Positions 44,472 to 51,050 of a stretch of DNA of 52,764 nucleotides are shown in pieces (the first letter of the stretch is position 1; the number at the start of each line of letters is the position of its first letter). The position numbers and the translations under genes were made by a program. The notes beneath the pieces are model-generated. The model saw only the letters and a list, made by a program, of their open reading frames with translations, made no database searches and was not told the origin of the DNA. The stretch is from the IMG/VR virus record IMGVR_UViG_3300036851_000303, positions 1 to 52,764 of that record; one strand, 5' to 3'. Origin of the DNA: a virus.

Positions 44472-44897
44472 TCACGCGGCCTGCTCGACGGGGCGGCGCC
44501 GCCGGTGCTCGATGTAGAACGGCAGGATCATCTCGAACGTCTTCGGGTCGAACGCGTGGCGCGCGACCGGGATCCCCTCGTCGTGCAGCAGGCGCATCAT
44601 CGCCCACGCACCAGACGGATTCCACGAATGCACAATCGCGTGAGTCTGGGTGTCGATGCGGTCGCGGACACGGAGGAGGAACTGGTAGCCGGTATTGGGG
44701 TCATGGCTCTCAACGTAGGTGCGTCCCCCGAGATCGTGGTCGAGCAGGAGGAGGTCGTACGGTGGGGCGAAGATAAAGAGCGCAGAGTCGGCATCTGTCG
44801 CCAGATGGATCTCGTCCGTGTCTCCGATGTGTTCAGACAGGGTACGGAGGAAGAACCCAATACGGACGGGGTCGTCTTCGAGGATGAAAATTCTCAT
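44472..44897 (-). CDS. Cyclic-phosphate-processing receiver-like (cREC) protein
   Basis: A 141-residue protein with the fold pattern of receiver domains: RIFILEDDP (E7, D8, D9), YDLLLLDHDLGGRTYVESH (D53-H54-D55), NTGYQFLLRV, then IVHSWNPSGAWAMMRLLHDE. This fits the cREC family described as cyclic-phosphate-processing receiver domains, thought to act on cyclic phosphate ends or signals. No output domain or phosphorelay partner is present. In a phage next to two methyltransferases it could belong to RNA repair or counter-defence. Function is an inference. Confidence 0.75.
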   Translation of the reverse strand: MRIFILEDDPVRIGFFLRTLSEHIGDTDEIHLATDADSALFIFAPPYDLLLLDHDLGGRTYVESHDPNTGYQFLLRVRDRIDTQTHAIVHSWNPSGAWAMMRLLHDEGIPVARHAFDPKTFEMILPFYIEHRRRRPVEQAA

Positions 44898-45109
44898 TGC
44901 ACCAGGCCCAGCCGCTGAGTGGCTTGGTTCATGTAGATCGCGATCTCGCGAAGTACGTCGTAACGCCCACGGTCGTACTCGCCTGCACGCGAACTCGGAA
45001 CCAACTGTGTACGGAGCTGCGAGAGCTTGTTCTCCAGCGTGGTACGAAATTCGTTGTGCGCTCGGGCGGCGCGCAACATCTGCGGTATGTCGTCAACGTC
45101 TATGGTCAT
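44894..45109 (-). CDS. 71-residue helical protein
   Basis: The ATG overlaps the stop of the nuclease gene upstream (ATGA) and the last bases overlap the receiver gene. Helical and charged: IPQMLRAARAHNEFRTTLEN, RYDVLREIAIYMNQATQRLG. No family recognised; coupled between an ERCC4-type nuclease and a receiver-like protein. Confidence 0.65.
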   Translation of the reverse strand: MTIDVDDIPQMLRAARAHNEFRTTLENKLSQLRTQLVPSSRAGEYDRGRYDVLREIAIYMNQATQRLGLVQ

Positions 45110-45831
45110 TCGCGTCCTATCGCCTCGGTGATTCGGGAGGCAAGTGTCTTGCCGATCCCCTTCACTCCGAGCCACGTTTTCACATCGGCGTTGATCATTT
45201 CGAGCGTGCTCCCGAACGCTGCGGCAACTGCCTCGCTCCGGTCGTGCCCTACCCCTGGCAATTCAGCGGCAATACGACGGCGAAGGGGAGGGGGTACGAG
45301 GAAAGCTGTATCCGGTCCCCGGTGGAGAGCAAGATGTGAGCGGTGCTTGTCCCAGGCTTTGTCGTTCCACCACCCGTACAAATCGGCGACGACGCGGGCG
45401 GTTTCCTCGCGGGAGTAGGTACGTCGGACACGGACGCCTGCCTTTACTTCGAGAGTGGTGAGGTAGTTCGAGACTTCGCGGTACATGAACCGCCGCCGGC
45501 CGAGTTCGAGCGGTCCCCACTCGCGACCCCGGGGGATTTCGAGTACTCCATCATCGCCAGGGCGCCAGAGCCCCTCGACGATCAACCAGACGTGGTCGTA
45601 CTGGCGGAGGAGTCCGGGGAGCTGGTGTCCCGAGAGGCGCTCGACGTTCAGGAGGTCACGGAGCTTCTTGATCTCGACGCCGATGGAGAGGGAGTTCTCG
45701 CCCTCAGGGCCGTGACCGAAGAAGGCGCAGTCGGCGAAGTCGATCCTGGGGATGACCTCGACGGTCAGGCCGAGACGCTGGAGCAGGGGTTCGAGATCCC
45801 CGGAGCCTACTCGGGCGTCGAGGTAGAGCAC
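45106..45831 (-). CDS. ERCC4/XPF-type nuclease
   Basis: About 241 residues. Signatures of the ERCC4 nuclease: LDARVGSGDLEPLLQRLGL at the start, DFADCAFFGHGPEG, and VEIKKLRDLL, the family ERK-type motif. The end WLGVKGIGKTLASRITEAIG is a helix-hairpin-helix DNA-binding element, as in XPF/MUS81. It should cut branched DNA (flaps, forks, recombination intermediates). The GTG at 45831 is the likely start; a GTG five codons earlier is also possible. Confidence 0.85.
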   Translation of the reverse strand: MLYLDARVGSGDLEPLLQRLGLTVEVIPRIDFADCAFFGHGPEGENSLSIGVEIKKLRDLLNVERLSGHQLPGLLRQYDHVWLIVEGLWRPGDDGVLEIPRGREWGPLELGRRRFMYREVSNYLTTLEVKAGVRVRRTYSREETARVVADLYGWWNDKAWDKHRSHLALHRGPDTAFLVPPPLRRRIAAELPGVGHDRSEAVAAAFGSTLEMINADVKTWLGVKGIGKTLASRITEAIGRE

Positions 45832-46349
45832 ACCTGTTCCCAGCACGTAAACCAACGTGCGCGCTGCCCTCGCCCACACCCGACCGCGACGACCGCGACC
45901 TCCTGCCAGTCCTTCGGCGGGCGCGGCCACTCGTAATGGATGATGCCTACTCGACCGCCGGGACGAACCGCGGCGCAACAGTTACGCAGGACTTCCGATG
46001 CCGATGGAAATACTCCAGCGCCAACGGCGTAATGAGTCGCGTCCTCGGGCGAATAGGGAGGGTCCGCAAGTACTGCAGCCCAATAGCCCCCGGCAGGAAG
46101 GGGCTCACGTACATCTTGGCAATAGTCGGGAGCCAAAGTGGGATCCAGATCAACGGTACAGTCATTGGGACCGAGTCCTCGGTAGGGGTAGTCACGGACT
46201 TTGCCACTGCAGACGTGCAGGACGGGATCGTCGAGATGCACCCCGAGGAGCGCGCGGGCGCGGTGGAGGAAGCCGGCGGGGTACGCGCCGTAGTACGCGA
46301 CCTTGGGGCGCGCGAGGATCCAGATGTCGGTCAAGGGGCGGTAATTCAC
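45807..46349 (-). CDS. DNA methyltransferase (DPPY type)
   Basis: A 180-residue enzyme starting at a GTG overlapping the previous stop (GTGA). It has LLGVHLDDPVLHVCSGKV (AdoMet motif I region), CTVDLDPTLAPDYCQDVREP, catalytic motif AAVLADPPYSPEDATHY, and a C-terminal Rossmann strand RVGIIHYEWPRP. DPPY marks N4-cytosine or N6-adenine methylation. It is the second methyltransferase in the region, distinct from the NPPF one. Confidence 0.85.
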   Translation of the reverse strand: MNYRPLTDIWILARPKVAYYGAYPAGFLHRARALLGVHLDDPVLHVCSGKVRDYPYRGLGPNDCTVDLDPTLAPDYCQDVREPLPAGGYWAAVLADPPYSPEDATHYAVGAGVFPSASEVLRNCCAAVRPGGRVGIIHYEWPRPPKDWQEVAVVAVGCGRGQRARWFTCWEQVCSTSTPE

Positions 46350-46672
46350 CGCTCCACCTCCAGCACCAACCTGACTCGTACTCCCCGCGCCGCGAGTTCG
46401 CGTAGCCGCATACACACGACCGCTTGGGGGGGTGCCGCGATCATGAATCCCTGCTTTGGGTTGAAGCCAATCGTGGCGTAGCACTCCTCGCGCTCGGTTT
46501 CCGTTTGACTGAGTGGCCCCATCGCCAACGTATACGCCTCGGCGGACGCGGTCTGCCCGTCCACGCGTTGCGGGCACGCGAAATCCCAGAGAGCGCCTGC
46601 GAAGACGCCCGCGAGGGCGAGGTACACCGGGAGGCGGTAGGAGTACGGGCGGAACGAGACGCGGGTCTTCAT
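46346..46672 (-). CDS. Membrane-anchored protein
   Basis: A 108-residue protein with one N-terminal hydrophobic helix (LPVYLALAGVFAGALWDFAC). A longer soluble part follows with QTETEREECYATIGFNPKQG and MIAAPPQAVVCMRLRELAAR, probably periplasmic. Coupled on both sides. Unknown function. Confidence 0.65.
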   Translation of the reverse strand: MKTRVSFRPYSYRLPVYLALAGVFAGALWDFACPQRVDGQTASAEAYTLAMGPLSQTETEREECYATIGFNPKQGFMIAAPPQAVVCMRLRELAARGVRVRLVLEVER

Positions 46673-46758
46673 CCCCGGAACAGGAAATAGAGCACCATGA
46701 GCCCCGCAATGGCGTACGCGACTGTCTCAATCAGCGCATTGATCTCTGCTGGTGTCAT
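46669..46758 (-). CDS. 29-residue single-pass membrane microprotein
   Basis: The ATG overlaps the stop of the ATPase gene (ATGA). MTPAEINALIETVAYAIAGL followed by MVLYFLFRG is a single transmembrane helix and little else. Its stop lies at the start of the next membrane-anchored protein, so the two may act together. Found by following overlaps. Confidence 0.65.
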   Translation of the reverse strand: MTPAEINALIETVAYAIAGLMVLYFLFRG

Positions 46759-47585
46759 GCCCTGCACTCCGCCATGAACGCGGGCGCCCACATCTTCCGC
46801 CCCGGCACCTCGAACTCGATCCCTGAGTCGTCCCGCGTCGTCAGGTTGTCCCGCACCACTCGACAGAACGTCTTCCCCTCGCGCCGATCCAGCAAGCACA
46901 AGGTCTGCGCGTAGTACGGCAGCCGCGGCGCCCCCTCGATCCCCACGTCAATCCCGAACTCGCTTCGTACCTCCTTCCGCCCCTCGCTCTCCTTGCGGAA
47001 GCTGTCGGCGCGGGGAGGCTTCGCGATGGTGGTCGTCAGCAACACGTTGAGCGTCTCGTGCTGCGAGATCCGCTCCAAGAAGGCCCCGTCGTGGGCGCCT
47101 TTCGTGATACTCCACAAATCGTCGGGGCGCGGGGTCACAGGCGGCGCGTTCTTCAGATTCAGGTTCTCGCGCTGCATCTTCTCCTTGCGCCGTTCGAGGT
47201 AGATCGCTTTATCGAGTCCGGTGACGGCGTTGTACCCGAGGTCTTGTGCTTTCTCCCAAACCCGAGACATGCTCTCCACCGCGAGCCAGTCGCCAGGCGT
47301 CGCCATCTGGAGGATCTGATCCGTCGCCTCAGTGATGTCGTTCATCACGGGGCAGTGGTAGTACGCGATGTTCTTGGGTGCGTCGGTGCCCCACGACTTC
47401 AGGACTGGCGGGAGCTTGTTCTCTGTGTCGATCACCCAGAACTGGTTGCCGGGGTGGAACGCTTCCATGAAGGCCGCGAGGGAGACGAGGGCGGATGATT
47501 TGCCGCTGCCGTCCTTCCCCGCCACGATAATCATTTCCCGCGACGGCAGGGCGAGGAGTTCAGCGAGTGTGAGCGGTGCGTTCAT
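46755..47585 (-). CDS. RecA/Sak4-like P-loop ATPase
   Basis: A 276-residue ATPase with Walker A VAGKDGSGKSSALVSL (about residues 21-36), a Walker B-like DWLAVESM (about 98-105) and a central helical insert (YLERRKEKMQRENLNLKNAP). Size, motif spacing and its place beside a Cas4/RecB-like nuclease match the Sak4 group of phage RecA-like recombinases (single-strand annealing or strand exchange). KaiC/DnaB-like ATPases are the alternative. Confidence 0.82.
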   Translation of the reverse strand: MNAPLTLAELLALPSREMIIVAGKDGSGKSSALVSLAAFMEAFHPGNQFWVIDTENKLPPVLKSWGTDAPKNIAYYHCPVMNDITEATDQILQMATPGDWLAVESMSRVWEKAQDLGYNAVTGLDKAIYLERRKEKMQRENLNLKNAPPVTPRPDDLWSITKGAHDGAFLERISQHETLNVLLTTTIAKPPRADSFRKESEGRKEVRSEFGIDVGIEGAPRLPYYAQTLCLLDRREGKTFCRVVRDNLTTRDDSGIEFEVPGRKMWAPAFMAECRA

Positions 47586-47591
47586 GTTGTC

Positions 47592-47843
47592 CTAACTCTG
47601 ATCGGGATGGAACGTCTCCATCGTTTGACCGAACTTGCCCTTGGGCTTCGGGAAAGTCTCTCGGTAGAGCGCGTATTTCGGGGTGACCTTAATCAGCCCC
47701 GCGAACTCCACCACGCGCCCGAGGAACTCGAACGGCATCAGGTGCTCCGGTAGCTGGTTCCCGATCTGCCCCGTATGGCCGATGATGCAGTGCATCCCTT
47801 TGTGCTGTCCCTGCGTCGCCTCAAAGACGAGCCGCTTAACCAC
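47592..47843 (-). CDS. 83-residue protein between nuclease and ATPase
   Basis: Starts at a GTG within the last codons of the nuclease gene. Sequence VVKRLVFEATQGQHKGMHCI, IIGHTGQIGNQLPEHLMPFE, VKVTPKYALYRETFPKPKG-like. Strand-rich, no recognised family. Its place between nuclease and ATPase suggests a recombination accessory. Confidence 0.65.
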   Translation of the reverse strand: MVKRLVFEATQGQHKGMHCIIGHTGQIGNQLPEHLMPFEFLGRVVEFAGLIKVTPKYALYRETFPKPKGKFGQTMETFHPDQS

Positions 47844-48480
47844 ACAACATCCCTTTTCTGATGGCGTGCTGGAGGAGCATCGCCCAATTTCGGAGCTGGT
47901 CATCGGGCGGAATCTCGAAGATCCACGACAGCAGTTGCGGTCCCGTCCCGCCCATGCCCTTGCTGTAATCCCCGTTGACGAAGAACACGATGAGCTGCGC
48001 CTCGACCATGCCGAGCCCGGGGTACGCTTGGTTCAGCATGTAGAGGTAGCCCTTCATCTGCACGAACCAGTGCCAGAACTTCCGGTGCGGAGTGAACAGG
48101 CCGTTCTCGATGGTCCCGATCCCACCGCGCGACGACATCCACGTCGCCTTGTACTCGGTGAGCCGCCACGGCGAGGGGGTGATGTCGATCCCGTCTGGGG
48201 AGCCGATGATCCCGTCGCACTCCACTTCGCCAGGCCGTAGGAGTCCGGGGTGCCGTGCCGAGAGTCCGAGTTCGAGAATCTGCTCGAACGCCGAGCCGGT
48301 TTCGACCCGGATCAGATCCATCGGCTTGTCGGGGTCGAACCGCTTCCGATCCATCTCGACGCAGATGGACTTGTAGATGTCGGACAGGTGCAAGCCACCG
48401 CTGCGGACGTGCGGCACGTTCAGCTCGTGCCGCACGATGAGATCGGCGGGAGAGATGTCGACGGTCGAGACTAGCTGCAT
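47836..48480 (-). CDS. Cas4/RecB-like PD-(D/E)XK exonuclease
   Basis: A 214-residue nuclease. It opens with a domain-start pattern (DIYKSICVEMDRKRFDP) and an RVETGSAFEQIL helix. The catalytic PD-(D/E)XK signature is visible: D96 in IIGSPDGIDITP and E109/K111 in RLTEYKATW. A later FVQMKGYLYMLNQAYPGLGM is the conserved Q/Y motif of RecB-type nucleases. In phages this type resects DNA ends for annealing by the neighbouring recombinase. It lacks the cysteines of Cas4 iron-sulfur members. Confidence 0.88.
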   Translation of the reverse strand: MQLVSTVDISPADLIVRHELNVPHVRSGGLHLSDIYKSICVEMDRKRFDPDKPMDLIRVETGSAFEQILELGLSARHPGLLRPGEVECDGIIGSPDGIDITPSPWRLTEYKATWMSSRGGIGTIENGLFTPHRKFWHWFVQMKGYLYMLNQAYPGLGMVEAQLIVFFVNGDYSKGMGGTGPQLLSWIFEIPPDDQLRNWAMLLQHAIRKGMLCG

Positions 48481-48483
48481 CCC

Positions 48484-48750
48484 TCACAGCTTTTCGAGAT
48501 TGACGCGGTAAGAGCCATGAAGCCGGTAGTAGGTCGTGTCGACCCACCACACCAATTCGCCGCCACTCTTCCCTATCTCTGGGCAGAAGGAGGGACACGC
48601 AATCACACGACCCGTGAGGCGATCCCCGCATAGGTGACGAACGCTGGCGCCGGGCCGTAGCGCAGCACGTTGCTGGGCAAGCTCCCCTTTCAGGGCGTCA
48701 ATTTCGTCTTGAAGGGAGAGGATCTTGTCTTCAATCTGACGTGCCGTCAT
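48484..48750 (-). CDS. 88-residue protein with coiled coil
   Basis: Coiled coil at the N-terminus (QIEDKILSLQDEIDALKGEL), then a strand-rich part with HLCGDRLTGRVIACPSFCPE and GGELVWWVDTTYYRLHGSYR. Overlaps the gene before it by four bases. No family assigned. Confidence 0.65.
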   Translation of the reverse strand: MTARQIEDKILSLQDEIDALKGELAQQRAALRPGASVRHLCGDRLTGRVIACPSFCPEIGKSGGELVWWVDTTYYRLHGSYRVNLEKL

Positions 48751-49001
48751 GAGCAGAACCTCCGCACGTTGTAGAACGCTTCAGAGACGTCGGGGTTGTT
48801 GATGTAGCGGAGCAGGAGCTTCTCGGCTTCCTCACGCATCGGATCGGTGTTGATGGTGTCCTCTGCCACGATGGCGAGCATCTGGAGTTGCTCGATCATG
48901 TCGTCACGCCGAACCGGTGTGAGCACGTCGTTGAGGTACGCCAGTCGCCGCTGATCGCTCAACTGCTCCCAGGCTTCCCGCGCACGGTCCCGTCGCGCCA
49001 C
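48747..49001 (-). CDS. 84-residue helical protein
   Basis: Starts at a GTG: ARRDRAREAWEQLSDQRRLA, then DDMIEQLQMLAIVAEDTINT, PMREEAEKLLLRYINN. All-helical and charged; possibly a dimer. Coupled to the coiled-coil protein downstream. No function assigned. Confidence 0.6.
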   Translation of the reverse strand: MARRDRAREAWEQLSDQRRLAYLNDVLTPVRRDDMIEQLQMLAIVAEDTINTDPMREEAEKLLLRYINNPDVSEAFYNVRRFCS

Positions 49002-49007
49002 CGCGGC

Positions 49008-49175
49008 TTATCGCTCCCCGCGGTCGAGAATCCCAACAGTCGAGCTTTGCATCGCTTCACCGGTAGCAGGAACTTCGATAGTGGCGGACGGGCTGAACGG
49101 GGTCGCCATGTCGTCGCAGGCCGCCGTCATCAGAGCGCCGAGGATGATGAGCACGTAGAAAAGTGGTGTTCGCAT
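49008..49175 (-). CDS. 55-residue lipoprotein
   Basis: Signal with lipobox: MRTPLFYVLIILGALMTAAC, mature part DDMATPFSPSATIEVPATGE. The ATG follows GGGAGTAAC. It sits alone behind two terminators in an early region of cytoplasmic enzymes. Tiny phage lipoproteins often block receptors or act in exclusion; that is the likely role here, but unproven. Confidence 0.7.
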   Translation of the reverse strand: MRTPLFYVLIILGALMTAACDDMATPFSPSATIEVPATGEAMQSSTVGILDRGER

Positions 49176-49202
49176 TGTTGTTACTCCCAGTAATCTCAGT
49201 TT

Positions 49203-49236
49203 GAAAAACGGGGCGGAGTTTCTCCGGCGCCGCCCC
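49203..49236 (-). terminator. Rho-independent terminator, minus strand
   Basis: On the minus strand, stem GGGGCGG/CCGCCCC with an inner CGGAG/CTCCG hairpin, followed by GTTTTTC. It lies between the gene at 49425 and the lipoprotein gene. Confidence 0.75.
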
Positions 49237-49329
49237 TCACCGTCGCGTGTTCTCTTCTTCAACCCCGGTTTGTCGGGTCACGCAGTTTGGTATGCGGGCG
49301 GGCGGAGCGAACCCCGCACCCCGTTGCCG

Positions 49330-49352
49330 TACCCCAACCCGGCCAGAAAGAG
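49330..49352 (-). repeat. CTGGCCGGGTTGGGGTA repeat, copy 5
   Basis: Perfect core preceded by CTCTTT, leftward, between the two terminator hairpins upstream of the lipoprotein gene. Confidence 0.85.
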
Positions 49353-49382
49353 CAGCTCCGGGGGATACCGCCCGCACAAATT

Positions 49383-49413
49383 CGATTTCAGTCGCGTAAA
49401 GCAACTGAAATCG
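49383..49413 (-). terminator. Hairpin after the gene at 49425-50327
   Basis: Perfect 10-base stem CGATTTCAGT/ACTGAAATCG with an 11-base loop, 12 bases after the stop codon. AATTTG follows on the minus strand, so it is a weak terminator or mRNA stabiliser. Confidence 0.6.
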
Positions 49414-49424
49414 TTACTTTCCGT

Positions 49425-50327
49425 CTACGCAGCCGGCGCGAGCGTCACCTTCGTCCCGTCGAACGCCACTGTTCCCACCATCGCGTCGCCCTTCATCACC
49501 GGGGCGCCGACGATGGTCGGGAGGAACTCGCTGGCATTCTGCGAGAGGAGCTTCGTCGCGTTGAGACGATTCGGGTTCTGCGACAGGATACGGAACGAGA
49601 GCGGGCCGAGCTTGGCCTTCTCGACTGCACCCGCGTTCTTGTCGTCGGCGAGGAGCTGCACGACGGCGTCGAGGGCGGCATCGCGGGCGCCGTTGTCGGC
49701 CATCGGGCCGCCAGCAGCAGGAGTCGCGGTGCCCGGATTCGGGGCCGCACTCTTGGCAGTCGCCTTGGGCGCGGCCGTCGTTGCCGGTTTCACCGTGTTC
49801 TCCCACGGCAACGCGACGATCTGATCGACGAGCACGATCGTCCGCTCCTTCTTGCTGTCGTCCTTCTTCTGGCCCTCGACCATACGCGTCTTGTCTTGGG
49901 CCTCCGACCGCAGCTTGACCCGCATCCCCTCGAACACGCTCAGGTCGTCGCCGATCCGGTCCTGCGGGAACCCGCCCTGCCCTGACACATGCGGCGCGTT
50001 GACGATGGAGTTGACGAACTGCAACGCGTTCGAGTCCTTCGGCAGACCCTTCTTGTTGCCGAAGACCTTGAACCGCTTCCCGTCGTCACTCGGGATCCGG
50101 TGCTCGGGGTTGCCGGCGGAGTAGTGCTGAATGCGCGGCTGCTTGTCGGCCGCGAACGAGTCGACGTGGAACTGCACTGCGATGGCGGGGACGGCGGGTG
50201 TGACCTTGCCGTCGTAATCGGTCGTCGCGGCGCGGCAGGAAACGATGGTCGCCTCAACCCCGTCGAGATACGCGGAAACGTCGGCATTCCCGGGGAGAAG
50301 ACTTGCGTAGGTTGCGGTTTCGCTCAT
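49425..50327 (-). CDS. Probable single-strand DNA-binding/recombination protein
   Basis: A 300-residue protein. The first 170 residues are strand-rich and polar (YLDGVEATIVSCRAATTDYD, VPAIAVQFHVDSFAADKQPR, GMRVKLRSEAQDKTRM). An Ala/Pro/Lys-rich linker follows (TTAAPKATAKSAAPNPGTAT), then a C-terminal helical and strand part. Such a layout occurs in phage ssDNA-binding proteins encoded near Sak4 and Cas4-like genes. It is followed by a strong hairpin and a terminator, suggesting high separate expression. Family not identified with certainty. Confidence 0.55.
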   Translation of the reverse strand: MSETATYASLLPGNADVSAYLDGVEATIVSCRAATTDYDGKVTPAVPAIAVQFHVDSFAADKQPRIQHYSAGNPEHRIPSDDGKRFKVFGNKKGLPKDSNALQFVNSIVNAPHVSGQGGFPQDRIGDDLSVFEGMRVKLRSEAQDKTRMVEGQKKDDSKKERTIVLVDQIVALPWENTVKPATTAAPKATAKSAAPNPGTATPAAGGPMADNGARDAALDAVVQLLADDKNAGAVEKAKLGPLSFRILSQNPNRLNATKLLSQNASEFLPTIVGAPVMKGDAMVGTVAFDGTKVTLAPAA

Positions 50328-50356
50328 GTGTGTGCGTTGCCCCTTCTAATAGACGG

Positions 50357-50767
50357 TCAGATGTTCTGATGTGGGGAGATAGCGACATCTGTGCCAACCT
50401 CCCCGGTTTCAACGAGAGACGGTGAGTCGGGCACCGGGATCTCGGGACTCGGGATCCCAGGATCTTCGGTGGTTTCTGGCCGGGTTGGGGTAGCGGCAGC
50501 ATCGGCGGGGGGTGCTGGCAGCACCATTGTGTCGCGCCCGCACCGGTTGCAGCGGAGCAGGTTGGCGATGACCCGCTGCATGTGTTTGACTGGCTTCAGG
50601 CGACCGCCGCACCCGCAGAAGTGGTGTCCAGCCTCGCGTGCGCGACGGATCGCGTGCGCTTCAGCGGCGTCGACCATGCGGCGGATACTGGCGTGCGCGC
50701 GGCGCCGTGCGAGTTGGCGACGGGCGGCAGCGTTCGCGGTGGAGCGGCGTTTGCGGCTAGCGGGCAC
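50357..50767 (-). CDS. Zinc-binding basic protein
   Basis: A 136-residue protein from a GTG. Very basic N-terminus (PASRKRRSTANAAARRQLAR), then CGCGGRLKPVKH...CNRCGRD, a zinc ribbon. The C-terminal half is proline-rich and partly encoded by a 23-base repeat copy. The last codons (ISPHQNI) carry an exact TCTCCCCACATCA element. Probably binds nucleic acid. Confidence 0.65.
   Translation of the reverse strand: MPASRKRRSTANAAARRQLARRRAHASIRRMVDAAEAHAIRRAREAGHHFCGCGGRLKPVKHMQRVIANLLRCNRCGRDTMVLPAPPADAAATPTRPETTEDPGIPSPEIPVPDSPSLVETGEVGTDVAISPHQNI
50367..50379 (-). promoter_or_regulatory. TCTCCCCACATCA element, exact copy
   Basis: Exact copy, leftward, at the end of the zinc protein gene and 40 bases before the ATG of the gene at 49425-50327. 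Confidence 0.65.
50470..50492 (+). repeat. CTGGCCGGGTTGGGGTA repeat, copy 6
   Basis: Perfect core preceded by GGTTT, pointing right inside a leftward gene. Confidence 0.8.
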
Positions 50768-51050
50768 GACGACCGATTGATTCTCCGCCGAGTGGTGCGG
50801 TGGTAGCGGAGTCGTACTGGTTTGGGTTTACAGCGTCGGTCCCCGCCTGTGTTCCGCCGTCGTAGGCAGACGCGTCGTGTAGGACGTGGGGTCGGTAGAT
50901 TCGGTAGAACTTCTCTTCCGTTTGCTCTGGGCGGTCGATGTAGTTTTCTAATTCGTTGAGCATGTCGGCCTTGTCCATGAAAACAAGAGTCTGACAGGCT
51001 ACCTGCACTACAAACCCGTTGAACACCCTACGAATTGTTACTTCGCGCAT
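50757..51050 (-). CDS. 97-residue protein, unknown
   Basis: Starts MREVTIRRVFNGFVVQVACQ, a strand hairpin, then LNELENYIDRPEQTEEKFYR, and a disordered C-terminus. The opening resembles small phage proteins with a strand-helix fold. It begins one base before the helicase stop. No function assigned. Confidence 0.6.
   Translation of the reverse strand: MREVTIRRVFNGFVVQVACQTLVFMDKADMLNELENYIDRPEQTEEKFYRIYRPHVLHDASAYDGGTQAGTDAVNPNQYDSATTAPLGGESIGRRAR

Noticed and set aside
49203-49262. Longer start (49262) for the lipoprotein gene
   Set aside because: It would translate through the terminator; the ATG at 49175 has a ribosome site and a proper lipoprotein signal.
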